DNA of 8,218 bases from a bacterium (GCA_021790555.1 JAJYGY010000244.1:1-8218); one strand, 5' to 3'; positions 1 to 6,672 are shown, counted from the first letter of the stretch. Numbers and translations: made by a program. The notes: generated by a model not told the origin, from the letters alone.

Positions 1-1495
1 GCAGCAGGCTGCGCCGCAGACCCTCCAGCCCCAGCGCGGCCAGCAGGTAGACCATGCCGAAGGCCAGGCAGGCCTGGCGGGGAACCGGGGGCGGATCCAG
101 GGTGGAAAGCATGGCCGGAAGCATGCCCAAGGCGAAGGCGGCCAAGGCCAGGAGCACGGCCGGACGGAACAGGAGGAAGAGGGAGAAAAAGAATCCGGCG
201 GCGGCGATGGCGCCTCCCAGCGGGCCGAGGATAGGCATCCTGAAAAAGTAGTCCTCGCTGGTGGAGGCCCCGCCGACATGGAACATCAGGGCGCAGGCCT
301 CGAAGCGGCCCTTCAAGGTGTGCCAATAGACCTGCAGGGTGCCGCCGCGGTTGCCGTTGTAGGTGGTGAAATAGAGCTGGTACTGGCGGGGATGATCCAT
401 GGCCCAGTGCAGGACGGGCCAGGCGATGACGAAAAAGGCCGCCAGGAAGGCCAGCAGGTTTTTCCAGCCGGGAAAGAGGGGGCGCCGGACGAGCAGGATC
501 CAGACCAGGCAGAAGGCGGCCAGGAAGGGAACCAGCCTTCCCGGGAAATAGCCGTGGAGTCCCAGCCCGGCCGAGAAACCCGCGGCGGCCCACAAGTACC
601 ATTTTTTTGAGCGGAGGGCGGCGAAAAACAGCCCCAGAAAAAGGATCGGAACCGCGATGGTGAAGGAAATGGGGCTCAGGCGCCGTGAGAAATGGATGCT
701 GTACTGCCAGGCCGCGAAAAGGAAGCTGGCCAGGGCGGCGGTGGGGGCGGAGGTGATCTGGCGGATCAGGAAGTACAGCGCCAGGACGGCCACCACCCCC
801 CAGAAGGCAGAGGACATGCGCAGGGCTCCGGCACCCCAGCCGAAAAGTTTTGTGAAAAACAGGCTTTGATAGAAGGTCAGGGTGGGCCAGTCGATCGCGT
901 TCTGGTCGCAATGAGGGGTGTAAGCCGCCCCGCCCAGGGTGGAAATGTAGGAAGCTTCGAAGCCCTCCGAAGCGATTCCTCCCCGCGGCCACAAGTTCAG
1001 CCATCCGAAGCGTGTCAGGACCGTGAAGGCCAGCAGGAAGGCCACGAAATAGGGCTCCCACCGGCGCATCGGTTGTGCGGGAGCGTCGATCCGCCCTGGT
1101 GTGGCATCAGTCTCCTTTCGGCGGAAGCTGCCAGATGCGGGTTCAAAGGAGGGAAGTTCGGCTTCGGCCTGGACTGCTAGGGCCAGCGCCGCGCCTCCGC
1201 AGATGGGCCCGCGCCATCGCAGGACCAAGCACAGGAGTTCCCTGGCCGTCCCTGGAATGGACGACGGTTTTCTGTGCCGCCAGGCCAGGAATAAGCCCCA
1301 CACAAGGCTGCTAGCCATCATGACAGGCCCGTACGCTGAGGTGGGCCAATGCCGTTGGACCTCAAACCCATTCCAAAAAATTCCGGCGGCCAGACCGGCC
1401 CAGAGGTAGGGAAATCCCTTCCCTTCAATTGGTTGGTGGAGGTCCTCTTCTTTCCGGTTGAGGGGCCGGCGATGATCTTTAGGTTTTGACGGCAT
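1..1495 (-). CDS. GT-C family membrane glycosyltransferase (GT39/PMT_2-like), partial at C-terminus
   Basis: Reverse-strand frame open for 498 codons from ATG 1495 and running off the window edge without a stop. The protein is polytopic. An N-terminal extension of about 142 residues has two hydrophobic stretches (about 30-44 and 56-72) and a polar linker. A GT39-like core then starts at Met143 with a membrane segment (148-168), a first outer loop (169-205) and a run of further helices (about 228-245, 252-265, 278-294, 299-312, 320-336, 346-363, 425-443, 446-465, 475-490). Family members transfer a sugar from a polyprenyl-phosphate donor on the outer face of the membrane. The loop usually carries an acidic pair (Asp-Glu); here the matching place reads Ser176-Glu177. 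A possible SD (AAGGGA, 1503-1508) lies 7 nt before ATG 1495. Met143 (1069) is an alternative start without a visible SD. It is the last gene seen in the operon, 48 nt after the methyltransferase. Family placement is by eye and the exact substrate is unknown. Confidence 0.75.
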   Translation of the reverse strand, partial: MPSKPKDHRRPLNRKEEDLHQPIEGKGFPYLWAGLAAGIFWNGFEVQRHWPTSAYGPVMMASSLVWGLFLAWRHRKPSSIPGTARELLCLVLRWRGPICGGAALALAVQAEAELPSFEPASGSFRRKETDATPGRIDAPAQPMRRWEPYFVAFLLAFTVLTRFGWLNLWPRGGIASEGFEASYISTLGGAAYTPHCDQNAIDWPTLTFYQSLFFTKLFGWGAGALRMSSAFWGVVAVLALYFLIRQITSAPTAALASFLFAAWQYSIHFSRRLSPISFTIAVPILFLGLFFAALRSKKWYLWAAAGFSAGLGLHGYFPGRLVPFLAAFCLVWILLVRRPLFPGWKNLLAFLAAFFVIAWPVLHWAMDHPRQYQLYFTTYNGNRGGTLQVYWHTLKGRFEACALMFHVGGASTSEDYFFRMPILGPLGGAIAAAGFFFSLFLLFRPAVLLALAAFALGMLPAMLSTLDPPPVPRQACLAFGMVYLLAALGLEGLRRSLL

Positions 1496-2449
1496 GCGAG
1501 ATTCCCTTAGCAGGGGTTGAAATCCGTCTTGGGAGGAATTCCGTCACATGCCCCCTGCCTTTCTCAGTGTCAGAAGGCAGCGGATGCCGAAAGGGAAGGA
1601 AACCCACCGGCCCAGGGCCAGTTCCATCCCCATCACCCAATCCATCGGCCGGTTGCGCCTGCTTCTGGAGATCTGTCCGGCCACCCGGAGCTGCTTGGCT
1701 TCGGCCTCGGCTCGGCTGAGTCTGCGATTCCGCTTCTTCACCCAGGCAAAAGGTAGGTAAAGAAAGAATCCGAGGTGAGAGGCCTGCAGCACTTCAAAGC
1801 CAAGGGCCGCAGCCCTGGACCGCAGGGGCTGGAGAGCATAGCGCCGTTGGTGCTTCAATAGCTCGTCGTAGATATCATAAAGGCCTGGTCCCGCCGGAAC
1901 CTCGACCACAGCGATCCCTCCCGGTTTCAGGACACGATGCGTCTCGGACAGGGCTTTTCCGTCGTCTTCAATATGCTCAAGCACATTCAGAAGGACGACG
2001 GCATCCACACAGTTCTCCGGAAAAGGGCATGCGGTCAGATCCAATTGCGCCAGAGCGAGCGAGGGATCCCTCTCCGAGATCCTTTCCAGCGCCTGTGGAA
2101 AACTATCCGACCCGATCACCAGGGCTCCTGGAAAGTGGCTTTGCAGCAGCGGAAGCAGGAAACCCGAGGAGCACCCCACCTCCAGAATCACCGGCGAGGG
2201 CGTCTTGAGGAATCGCCTGAGCTCCCCCAAGGCGTGGGCTCGCGATGCCCGGTCGATGAAATGGTCGGGGCCGGCTGCGTCTTCATGCAACCTGGTCAGG
2301 GAGTCGTCCCAGTGGTCCTGGCTTTGACCGTAGCGAAGAAAAGGGGCCCGTGCGCCGCCGACCCGGAATCCGCGCCCTGTCCAGACCGGCCTGTCCGGAC
2401 TTCCGGGAAGCGGAGGCCAGGGGAAGTCCGCGAAGTTATCGGTGATCAT
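1070..2449 (-). other. Block of divergent codon use
   Basis: The methyltransferase gene and the first 142 codons of the GT-C gene use many A- and T-ending and rare codons (CCT, AAA, CAT, ATT, TCA, CGA, AGG, TTG). The NHL, flippase and Agl23-like genes use almost only GCC, GGC, CTG, AAG, GAC and GTC. The contrast fades after Met143 of the GT-C gene. This may mark DNA of different origin or age. It was judged by reading, not computed. Confidence 0.5.
1544..2449 (-). CDS. Class I SAM-dependent methyltransferase (Methyltransf_11 type)
   Basis: 301 residues. The Rossmann-type SAM-binding core is clear: motif I ILEVGCSSG (88-96), the acidic residue after strand 2 in GSDSF (113-117), LDLT (136-139), NVLEHI (155-160) and the post-motif loop VLKPGG (173-178). 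A segment around VPAG..YDIYDELLKHQRRY (184-204) is typical of methyltransferases found in surface-polysaccharide clusters. The last third has a hydrophobic patch (228-237) followed by a very basic region (238-267), which suggests contact with the membrane or an anionic lipid-linked substrate. The start overlaps the end of the GT2 gene by 14 nt and lacks a strong SD at good spacing, so translation is probably coupled. Codon use is looser than in the upstream genes, with more A/T-ending and rare CGA, AGG and TTG codons. Likely role: O- or N-methylation of a sugar, or capping of a glycan. The acceptor cannot be told from sequence. Confidence 0.85.
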   Translation of the reverse strand: MITDNFADFPWPPLPGSPDRPVWTGRGFRVGGARAPFLRYGQSQDHWDDSLTRLHEDAAGPDHFIDRASRAHALGELRRFLKTPSPVILEVGCSSGFLLPLLQSHFPGALVIGSDSFPQALERISERDPSLALAQLDLTACPFPENCVDAVVLLNVLEHIEDDGKALSETHRVLKPGGIAVVEVPAGPGLYDIYDELLKHQRRYALQPLRSRAAALGFEVLQASHLGFFLYLPFAWVKKRNRRLSRAEAEAKQLRVAGQISRSRRNRPMDWVMGMELALGRWVSFPFGIRCLLTLRKAGGM

Positions 2450-3167
2450 AGAATTTTTTTACCTTCAGCCTGTAGAACACCGCCATGGTGTCCCACCAGA
2501 TGTTGAAGACGGCCCTCAGGCCGATGTGCCCGTACTTGCCCCGGTAATTCACGATGACCGGGGCCTCCTCGATGCGGTAGCCGTAGCGGTGCGCCACCAC
2601 CAGCAGCTCCAGGTCGAAGGCGTAGCGCTTGATGAGCACGCGCGGGAAGACGTCGCGCAGCACCTGGCGGCGGAAGATCTTCAGGCCCGTCTGGGTGTCG
2701 CGCATGGGCATGCCGAAGAGCGCCTTGACCAGGAAGAAATAACCGGCCGAGATGATCCGGCGCTTGACGGGGTAGTGGATGCGGCTTTCCGGGTGGCGCT
2801 TCGAGCCGATGACCACGTCGCAGCCCGTCCTCTTCTGGATGTCGAAGAAGAGCTCCAGCTGTTTGGGGTCGATGTCCAGGTCCGAATCCAGGAACACCAC
2901 CCACTCGCCCCTGGCCTCTCGGAAGGCCTCCTTCAGCGCCCAGCCCTTGCCCTGGTTCACCGGAATGCGCTTGACCTTGACGTTTTTCAGGCCCCTGGCG
3001 CCCCGCCTGGCCTCCTCGAAGGTCCAGTCGCCGCTGCCGTCGTCGAGCACCACGATTTCGAAGGGCCGCTTCAGCCCCTTGAGCATCCGGTAGGTGGCCA
3101 GAAGGTTGGCGCGGATTCCCAGGCCTTCGTTGTAGGCCGGCATGAGGATGGATATCTTGGAAAGCAT
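2436..3167 (-). CDS. GT2 glycosyltransferase, polyprenyl/dolichyl-phosphate sugar synthase (DPM1-like)
   Basis: 243 residues, the usual length for a single-domain DPM1-type enzyme. GT-A fold motifs appear in order: PAYNE (10-14), the nucleotide-binding LDDGS (41-45), NQGKGWAL (71-78), the metal-binding DSDLDID (94-100), a GSKRHPES loop (121-128), DTQTGLK (157-163) and FDLELL (184-189). Enzymes of this family move a sugar from a nucleotide donor (GDP-Man, UDP-Glc and the like) to a polyprenyl phosphate on the cytoplasmic side. There is no C-terminal GtrA-like or paired transmembrane domain, so it is probably a soluble or peripheral protein; the C-terminus is basic (RLKVKKFYDHR). ATG 3167 is preceded by an excellent SD. 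The product could serve as donor for one of the two GT-C-like proteins in the same operon, which is inference. Sugar specificity is not determined. Confidence 0.88.
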   Translation of the reverse strand: MLSKISILMPAYNEGLGIRANLLATYRMLKGLKRPFEIVVLDDGSGDWTFEEARRGARGLKNVKVKRIPVNQGKGWALKEAFREARGEWVVFLDSDLDIDPKQLELFFDIQKRTGCDVVIGSKRHPESRIHYPVKRRIISAGYFFLVKALFGMPMRDTQTGLKIFRRQVLRDVFPRVLIKRYAFDLELLVVAHRYGYRIEEAPVIVNYRGKYGHIGLRAVFNIWWDTMAVFYRLKVKKFYDHR

Positions 3168-3170
3168 GGG

Positions 3171-3180
3171 CCTTCCTTCC
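3171..3180 (-). promoter_or_regulatory. Ribosome binding site of the GT2 gene
   Basis: On the minus strand this reads GGAAGGAAGG followed by CCC and ATG at 3167. The purine-rich repeat supplies an AGGA-type Shine-Dalgarno match at suitable spacing. It supports 3167 as the start, even though the 80-nt gap upstream is the longest between genes in the window. Confidence 0.7.
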
Positions 3181-3247
3181 TTTCGGGGAACCTGAAAAAC
3201 CCTTCACCCGGCATTGCCGGTCACGGCAGGCCCGCGGCCCCTTCCGG

Positions 3248-4555
3248 TCAGCCGATCCTTTCCTGCATCCCCAGGCCGAGGCTCTCCTCCTCCGACAGGC
3301 CGCCGCCCTTGCGCGGGGGCCTCAGGGAAAGCGCCAGCCCGGCCAGCAGGCCCAGGGTTCCAACGGCCCCCAGGCAGCCCACCAGCTGGAAGGGGGCGGC
3401 GTGGAAGAGCTCCAGCAGCACCGCGTAGGCCACGACCATGCCGGTCTCCAGGGCCAGGGTGCCGGGCACTCCGGCGGCCAGCTGGCACATCAGCACCAGC
3501 TGGTACAGGGCCAGCGGGATGACGGCCAGGGAAAACCAGCGCACCAGGGGCGCCAGGGCAAGGAATTCAGGACGGTTTCCGCAGATCACGGCGATGCACA
3601 GGCCGGTCAGGTTCCACAACACCGCCAGGCCCGCCAGCTCCATGGCCGTCATGGTGGCCAGGAACTTCAGCAGCAGGGGACGGAAGTCCTTCCCCTTGGC
3701 CCGGGCCGCGGCCACGGCCGGCAGCGCCACCAGGTTGAAGGCCGAAGGCAGGTAAAGGAAGGCCTTGGCCACCAGGGCGGCCCGCACGTAGAGCGCGGCT
3801 TCGGCCTCCACGTGGAAGTGCTTGAAGATGAAGATGTCCAGGAAACACAGCAGGCTGAAGAGGCCCAGGGCCGCCGTGTCCTGCCCAAGCTCCATCCAGC
3901 GGTGCCGGGCCTCGCGGCGGTGGGCCGGCGGCGGCGGCGGCGCGAGGGAAGGCCCCAGGTTCCACAGGCCCGGCAGGCAGGCCAGGATGCCGGCCAGGGC
4001 GCCCAAAAGGGAGCCCAGCAGCGCCCCTTCGACCCCGAGGCCGCCCCAGACCAGCCAGACCGCGAAGCCAGCGGCCCCCAGGCCCTGGGCGATCATGCTC
4101 ATGCCCAGGGACCAGAAGGAGTGCAGCCCCTGCAGGGCGCTGCGCAGGAACACCAGGGGGAAGGAGGACAGGGCCAGGGCGGCCGCCCACGCGTACACCC
4201 TCAGGGAAGGCAGCCGCAGGTAGGCGGAAACCCAGGGCCCCACCAGGGCCAGCAGGAGGGCGGCCCCCAGCATCATCCAGCCCAGCGGCGCGGCCAGCCT
4301 TGCCAGGCGGGTCTTGACCGCGCCGGGGCCCTTCAGGGCCGCGTCGCGCGAAAAGACCTTGGCGAAATACACCGACAGGCCGTTGGTGAGCAGCGCGGCC
4401 ACGTTGACCACCCCGACGAGCACGGCCAGCTGGGCGTAGGCGGGCCCCAGCCGGGAGCTCATGCGGTTGTGGTAGACCACCATGCAGAGGTTGATCACCC
4501 CCGTGGCGGCGATCATCCACACCGAGGCCGAGGCCAGTTTCTGTTTGGATGCCAA
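3248..4555 (-). CDS. Wzx/MOP-type polysaccharide flippase
   Basis: 435 residues, the usual length for a Wzx-like flippase, with about 12 hydrophobic segments in two halves. The halves are divided by a polar loop carrying five prolines in a row (206-210) and a basic stretch (HRREARHR, 212-219). The segment DIFIFKHFHVEAEAALYVRAALVAKAFLYLP (240-270) matches the conserved start of the second half in MOP-superfamily exporters, where an Asp begins a '..KHFF....A..Y' pattern. The first helix follows LASASVWMI, also typical. Members move polyprenyl-diphosphate-linked glycans, or related lipid-linked sugars, across the cytoplasmic membrane. The first likely start is TTG at 4555. No ATG or GTG lies between it and the in-frame stop of the preceding gene, and no clear SD is visible. 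ATG at residue 14 is the alternative but would cut into the first helix. The C-terminal tail (412-435) is polar and cytoplasmic. The gene sits 36 nt after an NHL-repeat gene and 80 nt before the GT2 gene. Confidence 0.85.
   Translation of the reverse strand: MASKQKLASASVWMIAATGVINLCMVVYHNRMSSRLGPAYAQLAVLVGVVNVAALLTNGLSVYFAKVFSRDAALKGPGAVKTRLARLAAPLGWMMLGAALLLALVGPWVSAYLRLPSLRVYAWAAALALSSFPLVFLRSALQGLHSFWSLGMSMIAQGLGAAGFAVWLVWGGLGVEGALLGSLLGALAGILACLPGLWNLGPSLAPPPPPAHRREARHRWMELGQDTAALGLFSLLCFLDIFIFKHFHVEAEAALYVRAALVAKAFLYLPSAFNLVALPAVAAARAKGKDFRPLLLKFLATMTAMELAGLAVLWNLTGLCIAVICGNRPEFLALAPLVRWFSLAVIPLALYQLVLMCQLAAGVPGTLALETGMVVAYAVLLELFHAAPFQLVGCLGAVGTLGLLAGLALSLRPPRKGGGLSEEESLGLGMQERIG
3925..3942 (-). 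repeat. CGG/CCG triplet run encoding the polyproline stretch of the flippase
   Basis: On the plus strand this is a run of CGG units, read as CCG/CCC proline codons on the coding strand (Pro206-Pro210). It sits in the central loop between the two halves of the transporter, where length changes should be tolerated. A short GC-rich triplet run can slip during replication. Confidence 0.6.
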
Positions 4556-4591
4556 AGAGGGCCCGTAGAAACGGTGGAAGGGCCTGGGCGG

Positions 4592-5644
4592 CTACTTGGC
4601 CGCCGGAAACACGACCGGGGCGAACTTAAGGATCATGTTCTTCCCCATGTCCGAGACCACCAGCTGGTCCCCCGGGGCCATGGCGGCCCCCAGGGGCGAG
4701 GCGAAGAAGTCGCGGCCCATCAGCCCGCCCCCGAAGGTGCCCAGGTACTTCAGGTTGTTGTCGAAGACCCAGATCTGGCGGTTGGTGTTGTCGGTGGCGT
4801 AGACATGTCCCATGCTGTCGACGGTCAGGTGGGGCCAGAAGGGGGCTCCGCGCTGCCACCCGGCCACGTTGCATTCCTTCAACAGTTCCGCCTTGGGCAG
4901 GGGGGAATACTTGTGGATGCGGCCGTTGCCCGGGTCCGCGACGAACAGGTCCCCGCCGGCGTCCAGGGCCATGCCGTAGACCTCCATGAACTGGCCCTCG
5001 CCCCGGCCGCGCGAGCCGAGGATCTTGAGGCGCTGGCCCTGGGGGCTGAAGATCTGGACCCGGCTGTTGCCCGTGTCGGCCACGTAGATGTCGCCCTGGG
5101 CGTCCACGGCCACGTCACGCGGGCTGTAGAAGTCGTAGTTGGCGCCGCCGAAGTCCTTCAGGAACTTGCCCTTGGGGTCGAACTTCTCGATGCGGCCGTT
5201 CCAGGTGTCGGCCACGTAGACGTCGCCCTGGGAGTCCACGGCCACGCCCGAAGGCTCCTTGAAATGGCCGGGGCGGGCCGTCTCGCCGGCCTGGGTGTTG
5301 TCGGACTTCTTGCCGATGGAAAGCAGGAACTTGCCTTCGGGCGAGAACTTGTCGATGCGCGAGTTGCCCAGGTCGGCCACGTACACGTCGCCCTGCCGGT
5401 CGCAGGCGATGCCGCGGGGGCTTTCCAGCTTGCCCGGCCCGGTTCCCTCGCCGCCGAAGGTCTGCAGAACCTGCGCGTTGAGGGGCTTGATGGGAGGCTG
5501 GCGGAACAGGAGGACGGCGGTCACCACGGCCACGGCAAGGGCCAGGAGGACGACGAACACGGCCAGTCCGGCGCGGGACCGCTTGCGGCGCCCGGCGGTC
5601 CTTCTCCTGCCGCGGGGGCCGGCTTTCTTCTTTTTGGGAGCCAT
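4592..5644 (-). CDS. Membrane-anchored NHL-repeat six-bladed beta-propeller, second of a pair
   Basis: 350 residues from ATG 5644. The N-terminus is extraordinarily basic, with 13 Lys/Arg in the first 24 residues. It is followed by one hydrophobic helix (about 25-47), and then a propeller that should lie outside the membrane under the positive-inside rule. Six NHL-type blades are visible, beginning near residues 72, 128, 172, 219, 269 and 314. Their cores run P.G(V/I)AxDxxGD(V/I)YVAD..N.RI.KF.P.G. The last two are degenerate (YATDNTNRQIWVF; VVSDMGKNMILKF). NHL propellers bind proteins, nucleic acids or carbohydrates, and some are enzymes. No catalytic motif is recognised here. The ORF is open upstream to 5698, but ATG 5644 is chosen because GAGAGG lies 5 nt before it. 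The neighbours are another NHL gene 65 nt upstream and the flippase 36 nt downstream, suggesting a binding or scaffold role in glycan assembly. That role is inference. Confidence 0.88.
   Translation of the reverse strand: MAPKKKKAGPRGRRRTAGRRKRSRAGLAVFVVLLALAVAVVTAVLLFRQPPIKPLNAQVLQTFGGEGTGPGKLESPRGIACDRQGDVYVADLGNSRIDKFSPEGKFLLSIGKKSDNTQAGETARPGHFKEPSGVAVDSQGDVYVADTWNGRIEKFDPKGKFLKDFGGANYDFYSPRDVAVDAQGDIYVADTGNSRVQIFSPQGQRLKILGSRGRGEGQFMEVYGMALDAGGDLFVADPGNGRIHKYSPLPKAELLKECNVAGWQRGAPFWPHLTVDSMGHVYATDNTNRQIWVFDNNLKYLGTFGGGLMGRDFFASPLGAAMAPGDQLVVSDMGKNMILKFAPVVFPAAK
5073..5116 (-). repeat. NHL blade DNA repeat, copy A
   Basis: A 44-bp stretch encoding most of DVAVDAQGDIYVADT in blade 3 of the downstream NHL protein. 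By eye it matches copy B at 41 of 44 bases and copy C (in the other NHL gene) at 42 of 44. Identity at this level exceeds what the protein consensus alone requires. Confidence 0.7.
5205..5248 (-). repeat. NHL blade DNA repeat, copy B
   Basis: Encodes GVAVDSQGDVYVADT in blade 2 of the downstream NHL protein, 132 bp from copy A. That distance is a multiple of three, so recombination between A and B would delete or add exactly one blade in frame. Confidence 0.7.
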
Positions 5645-5649
5645 GATCA

Positions 5650-5655
5650 CCTCTC
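5650..5655 (-). promoter_or_regulatory. Ribosome binding site fixing the start of the downstream NHL gene
   Basis: Minus strand GAGAGG, then TGATC (5 nt), then ATG at 5644. The earlier in-frame start at 5698 would place translation before the basic, membrane-anchoring N-terminus and has no comparable site, so 5644 is preferred. Confidence 0.75.
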
Positions 5656-5709
5656 GGATGTGGGCGGGGAAGTTTCGGCGACGCCCGCCTGGACTCATTC
5701 AGCGGCCCG

Positions 5710-6663
5710 TCAGGGCTTGACCGTCACCACGCTGTTGGTGCCGTCGTTGGTCACCAGCAGGCTTCCGTCCGGCGCCACGGCCAGGCCGGTGGGCAGGGAA
5801 AGCGGCCCGGATTCGGACTGGGTGTAGATCTTTTCATGCCGTCCCCGCAGGTCCCAGCGGTGCACCTTGTTGCGGGTGGGGTCGCTGGCGTAGACCCACC
5901 CGTGGGCCTGGTCGATGGCCAGGTAGGGCTCCATGTTGATCTGGGTCTGGTCCCAGCCGTCCACCTTCCACTGGCGCACGAAGGAGCCGTCGGCGCGGAA
6001 GACCTGGATCCGGAAGTTGAGGCGGTCGGCCACGTAGAGGAAACCCTGTTTGTCGAAGGCCAGGCCGAAGGGCTCGATGAACTGGCCGGGTCCGGAACCG
6101 CGCTTGCCCCACTGGGTGAGGAAGTCGCCGTTGGGGCCGTACTTCAGGATGCGGCAGTTTCCGGTGTCGCTGAGGTACACGTTGCCGGCCTTGTCCACGG
6201 CGATGGCGCGCGGCCCGAAGAGCGTGCCCTGGGCCTGCCCCTGGCCGAAGCTGGCGACGAAGACGCCCGTGGGGGAAAACTTCTCGACCTTGCCCCAGGG
6301 GGGCATGTTGTTGGGGTCGGTGGTGAAGAAGGTGTCGGCCACGTAAAGGTCGCCCTGGGCGTCCACGGCCACGTCGCAGGGCTGCTGGAACTCGCCGTCC
6401 CCGCTCCCCGAATGGCCGATGTAGCCCAGCACCGACCCTCCCAGGGTGCGCTTCTGCACCCGGTCGTGCAGCGAATCCGTCACGTAGACCAGGCCGTCCT
6501 TGGCGTCCACGGCCAGGCCACGGGGCTTGTCCAGGCTGTCGCCGTACTGGGCCACCTGCCCGGGCGCCTTGGGCTTCTGGCGGGAGGCCACCAGGATCAG
6601 GGCCGCCACCAGGAGGGAGGCCCCCAGGAGGCTGAAGAAGGTGATTCTCATCCGGCTTTCCAT
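5710..6663 (-). CDS. Membrane-anchored NHL-repeat six-bladed beta-propeller, first of a pair
   Basis: 317 residues. A short N-terminus (MESRMR) precedes one hydrophobic helix (about 7-26), which acts as an uncleaved anchor or signal; no lipobox cysteine is seen. Six NHL-type blades follow, starting near residues 45, 92, 149, 196, 244 and 289. Cores include GLAVDAKDGLVYVTD, DVAVDAQGDLYVADT, AIAVDKAGNVYLSDTGNCRILKY and GLAFDKQGFLYVADRLNFRIQVF. Blade 2 carries an insertion of about a dozen residues (111-123, FFTTDPNNMPPWG) between its strands, which would make a loop on one face of the propeller. The protein is expected to face the periplasm or outside. It shares its blade pattern with the next gene but differs in its N-terminus and in the insertion, so the two look like an old duplication that has diverged. 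GGAGGT just before ATG 6663 supports the start. It follows the Agl23-like gene by 35 nt. No enzymatic motif is recognised. Confidence 0.88.
   Translation of the reverse strand: MESRMRITFFSLLGASLLVAALILVASRQKPKAPGQVAQYGDSLDKPRGLAVDAKDGLVYVTDSLHDRVQKRTLGGSVLGYIGHSGSGDGEFQQPCDVAVDAQGDLYVADTFFTTDPNNMPPWGKVEKFSPTGVFVASFGQGQAQGTLFGPRAIAVDKAGNVYLSDTGNCRILKYGPNGDFLTQWGKRGSGPGQFIEPFGLAFDKQGFLYVADRLNFRIQVFRADGSFVRQWKVDGWDQTQINMEPYLAIDQAHGWVYASDPTRNKVHRWDLRGRHEKIYTQSESGPLSLPTGLAVAPDGSLLVTNDGTNSVVTVKP
6332..6375 (-). repeat. NHL blade DNA repeat, copy C
   Basis: Encodes DVAVDAQGDLYVADT in blade 2 of the upstream NHL protein. The near-identity with copy A in the neighbouring gene suggests either recent gene conversion or strong codon bias acting on the same peptide. 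Confidence 0.65.
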
Positions 6664-6666
6664 TCT

Positions 6667-6672
6667 ACCTCC
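6667..6672 (-). promoter_or_regulatory. Ribosome binding site of the upstream NHL gene
   Basis: Minus strand GGAGGT followed by AGA and ATG at 6663. Spacing is short but usable, and it favours Met1 over Met5 (6651), which would be far too distant. Confidence 0.7.

Noticed and set aside
2454..2460. A AAA AAA slippery heptamer in correct phase near the 3' end of the GT2 gene, as a possible programmed -1 frameshift into the methyltransferase.
   Set aside because: The methyltransferase is in the +1 frame relative to GT2. A -1 slip meets TGA after two codons, changing only the last few residues.
3215..3228. Small inverted repeat (TGCCG, 4-nt loop, CGGCA) between the flippase and GT2 genes, considered as a terminator.
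   Set aside because: The stem is only 5 bp and no T-run follows on either strand. The genes continue in the same direction.
2442..3428. Plus-strand open frame of 328 codons opposite the GT2 gene.
   Set aside because: The opposite strand encodes a textbook GT2 enzyme. This frame is a compositional mirror rich in Val, Asp and His, with no motif.
5645..5698. Earlier in-frame ATG at 5698 for the downstream NHL gene.
   Set aside because: It lacks a good ribosome binding site, and its 18 extra residues would be encoded by the leader that carries the strong SD for ATG 5644.
3401..5827. Very long plus-strand open frame (808 codons) across the flippase and NHL genes.
   Set aside because: It is the antisense shadow of GC-rich coding DNA. 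Its product is low-complexity Gln/Gly/His-rich with no family resemblance, while the minus-strand frames give clear domains and ribosome binding sites.
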